From Burkholderia sp. E7m39 (GTDB lineage: Bacteria > Pseudomonadota > Gammaproteobacteria > Burkholderiales > Burkholderiaceae): a DNA stretch of 45,038 bases. Positions 44,853 through 45,038 of this stretch are shown here, piece after piece. Each line of letters opens with the position of its first letter. Position 1 is the first letter of the stretch. The stretch covers positions 1 to 45,038 of the forward strand of contig BBSL01000050.1 of the NCBI GenBank assembly GCA_001319865.1, in the 5' to 3' direction. The notes beneath the pieces were generated by a model. It had not been told where the DNA came from. It was given only the letters and a program-made list of their open reading frames with translations, and ran no database searches. The position numbers were made by a program, and so were the translations under genes.

Positions 44853-45038
44853 GTGAAAAGCTCAATTCAACGGCACATCGGCCCGTTTGCGCTGATGCTG
44901 ACGGGACTCGGTTCGATCATCGGGTCAGGCTGGTTGTTCGGCGCATGGAAGGCGGCCAAGATTGCGGGTCCCGCGGCGCTGTGCGCGTGGGTGATCGGCG
45001 CAGTGGTGATTCTCGCGATCGCGCTGACTTACGCGGAG
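44853..45038 (+). CDS. APC-family amino-acid permease, 3' end cut by window edge
   Basis: Only the first 62 codons are present and the frame is open at the right edge. MKSSIQRHIGPFALMLTGLG followed by SIIGSGWLFGAWKAAKIAGP is the first helix of an APC-superfamily permease, with the G-S-G-W-L-F substrate-binding break typical of aspartate:proton and related symporters; a second helix (LCAWVIGAVVILAIALTYAE) begins. The start is GTG with AGGAGA 4-9 bases before it. Amino-acid specificity cannot be judged from this fragment. Confidence 0.88.
   Translation, partial: MKSSIQRHIGPFALMLTGLGSIIGSGWLFGAWKAAKIAGPAALCAWVIGAVVILAIALTYAE

Overview
This is a very GC-rich chromosomal segment of a beta-proteobacterium. 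Gene order and protein sequences point to Burkholderia sensu lato, most likely Paraburkholderia or a close relative. The evidence is the run thiO-S-G-E, mlaFEDACB, ABC exporter, BolA, murA, hisGDCB-(marC)-HAFIE, HIT, tatABC, degS-like protease, NIF3, petABC, sspAB. The genus assignment is an inference from remembered synteny and protein style; no search was run.

Layout. Positions 1-3218 hold thiazole and thiamine-phosphate synthesis genes (thiO cut by the left edge, then thiS, thiG, thiE). Positions 3305-7603 hold a complete Mla phospholipid-trafficking operon in which the outer-membrane lipoprotein MlaA is encoded between MlaD and MlaC. Positions 7862-9803 hold a YadG/YadH-type ABC exporter and a BolA-like protein. 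Positions 10035-19176 hold murA and a histidine operon with all pathway steps except HisZ and histidinol-phosphatase; a MarC-family gene inside it carries an apparent frameshift. Positions 19274-28501 hold a small membrane protein, a HIT hydrolase, the Tat translocase, a DegS-like protease, a NIF3-family protein, the cytochrome bc1 complex and SspA/SspB. A tRNA-Thr(UGU) with a strong terminator closes this conserved block.

From 28.7 kb to the right edge the content becomes mixed and strand-switching. It includes two SAM methyltransferases, a flavoprotein, a sugar-acid module (UxaA/GarD-type dehydratase, MFS transporter, divergent GntR/FadR-type regulator), a TetR/MFS divergon, DUF1059 and DUF1415 proteins, a nitroreductase, another MFS transporter, a YegD-like short Hsp70, a cold-shock protein and the start of an APC permease.

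The genes are largely well-known families, and I did not find a convincing new defence system, mobile element, CRISPR array or secondary-metabolite cluster. The observations most worth a second look are regulatory or structural: the marC frameshift at a T5C run, two matching palindromes in the TetR/MFS promoter region, a promoter overlapped by TGACCA/TGGTCA arms in front of the sugar-acid operon, a cspA promoter implying a leader of about 150 nt, paired CGGTTGCACC sites in front of the APC permease, and a possible 22-codon ORF ending in the tatA ribosome-binding site.
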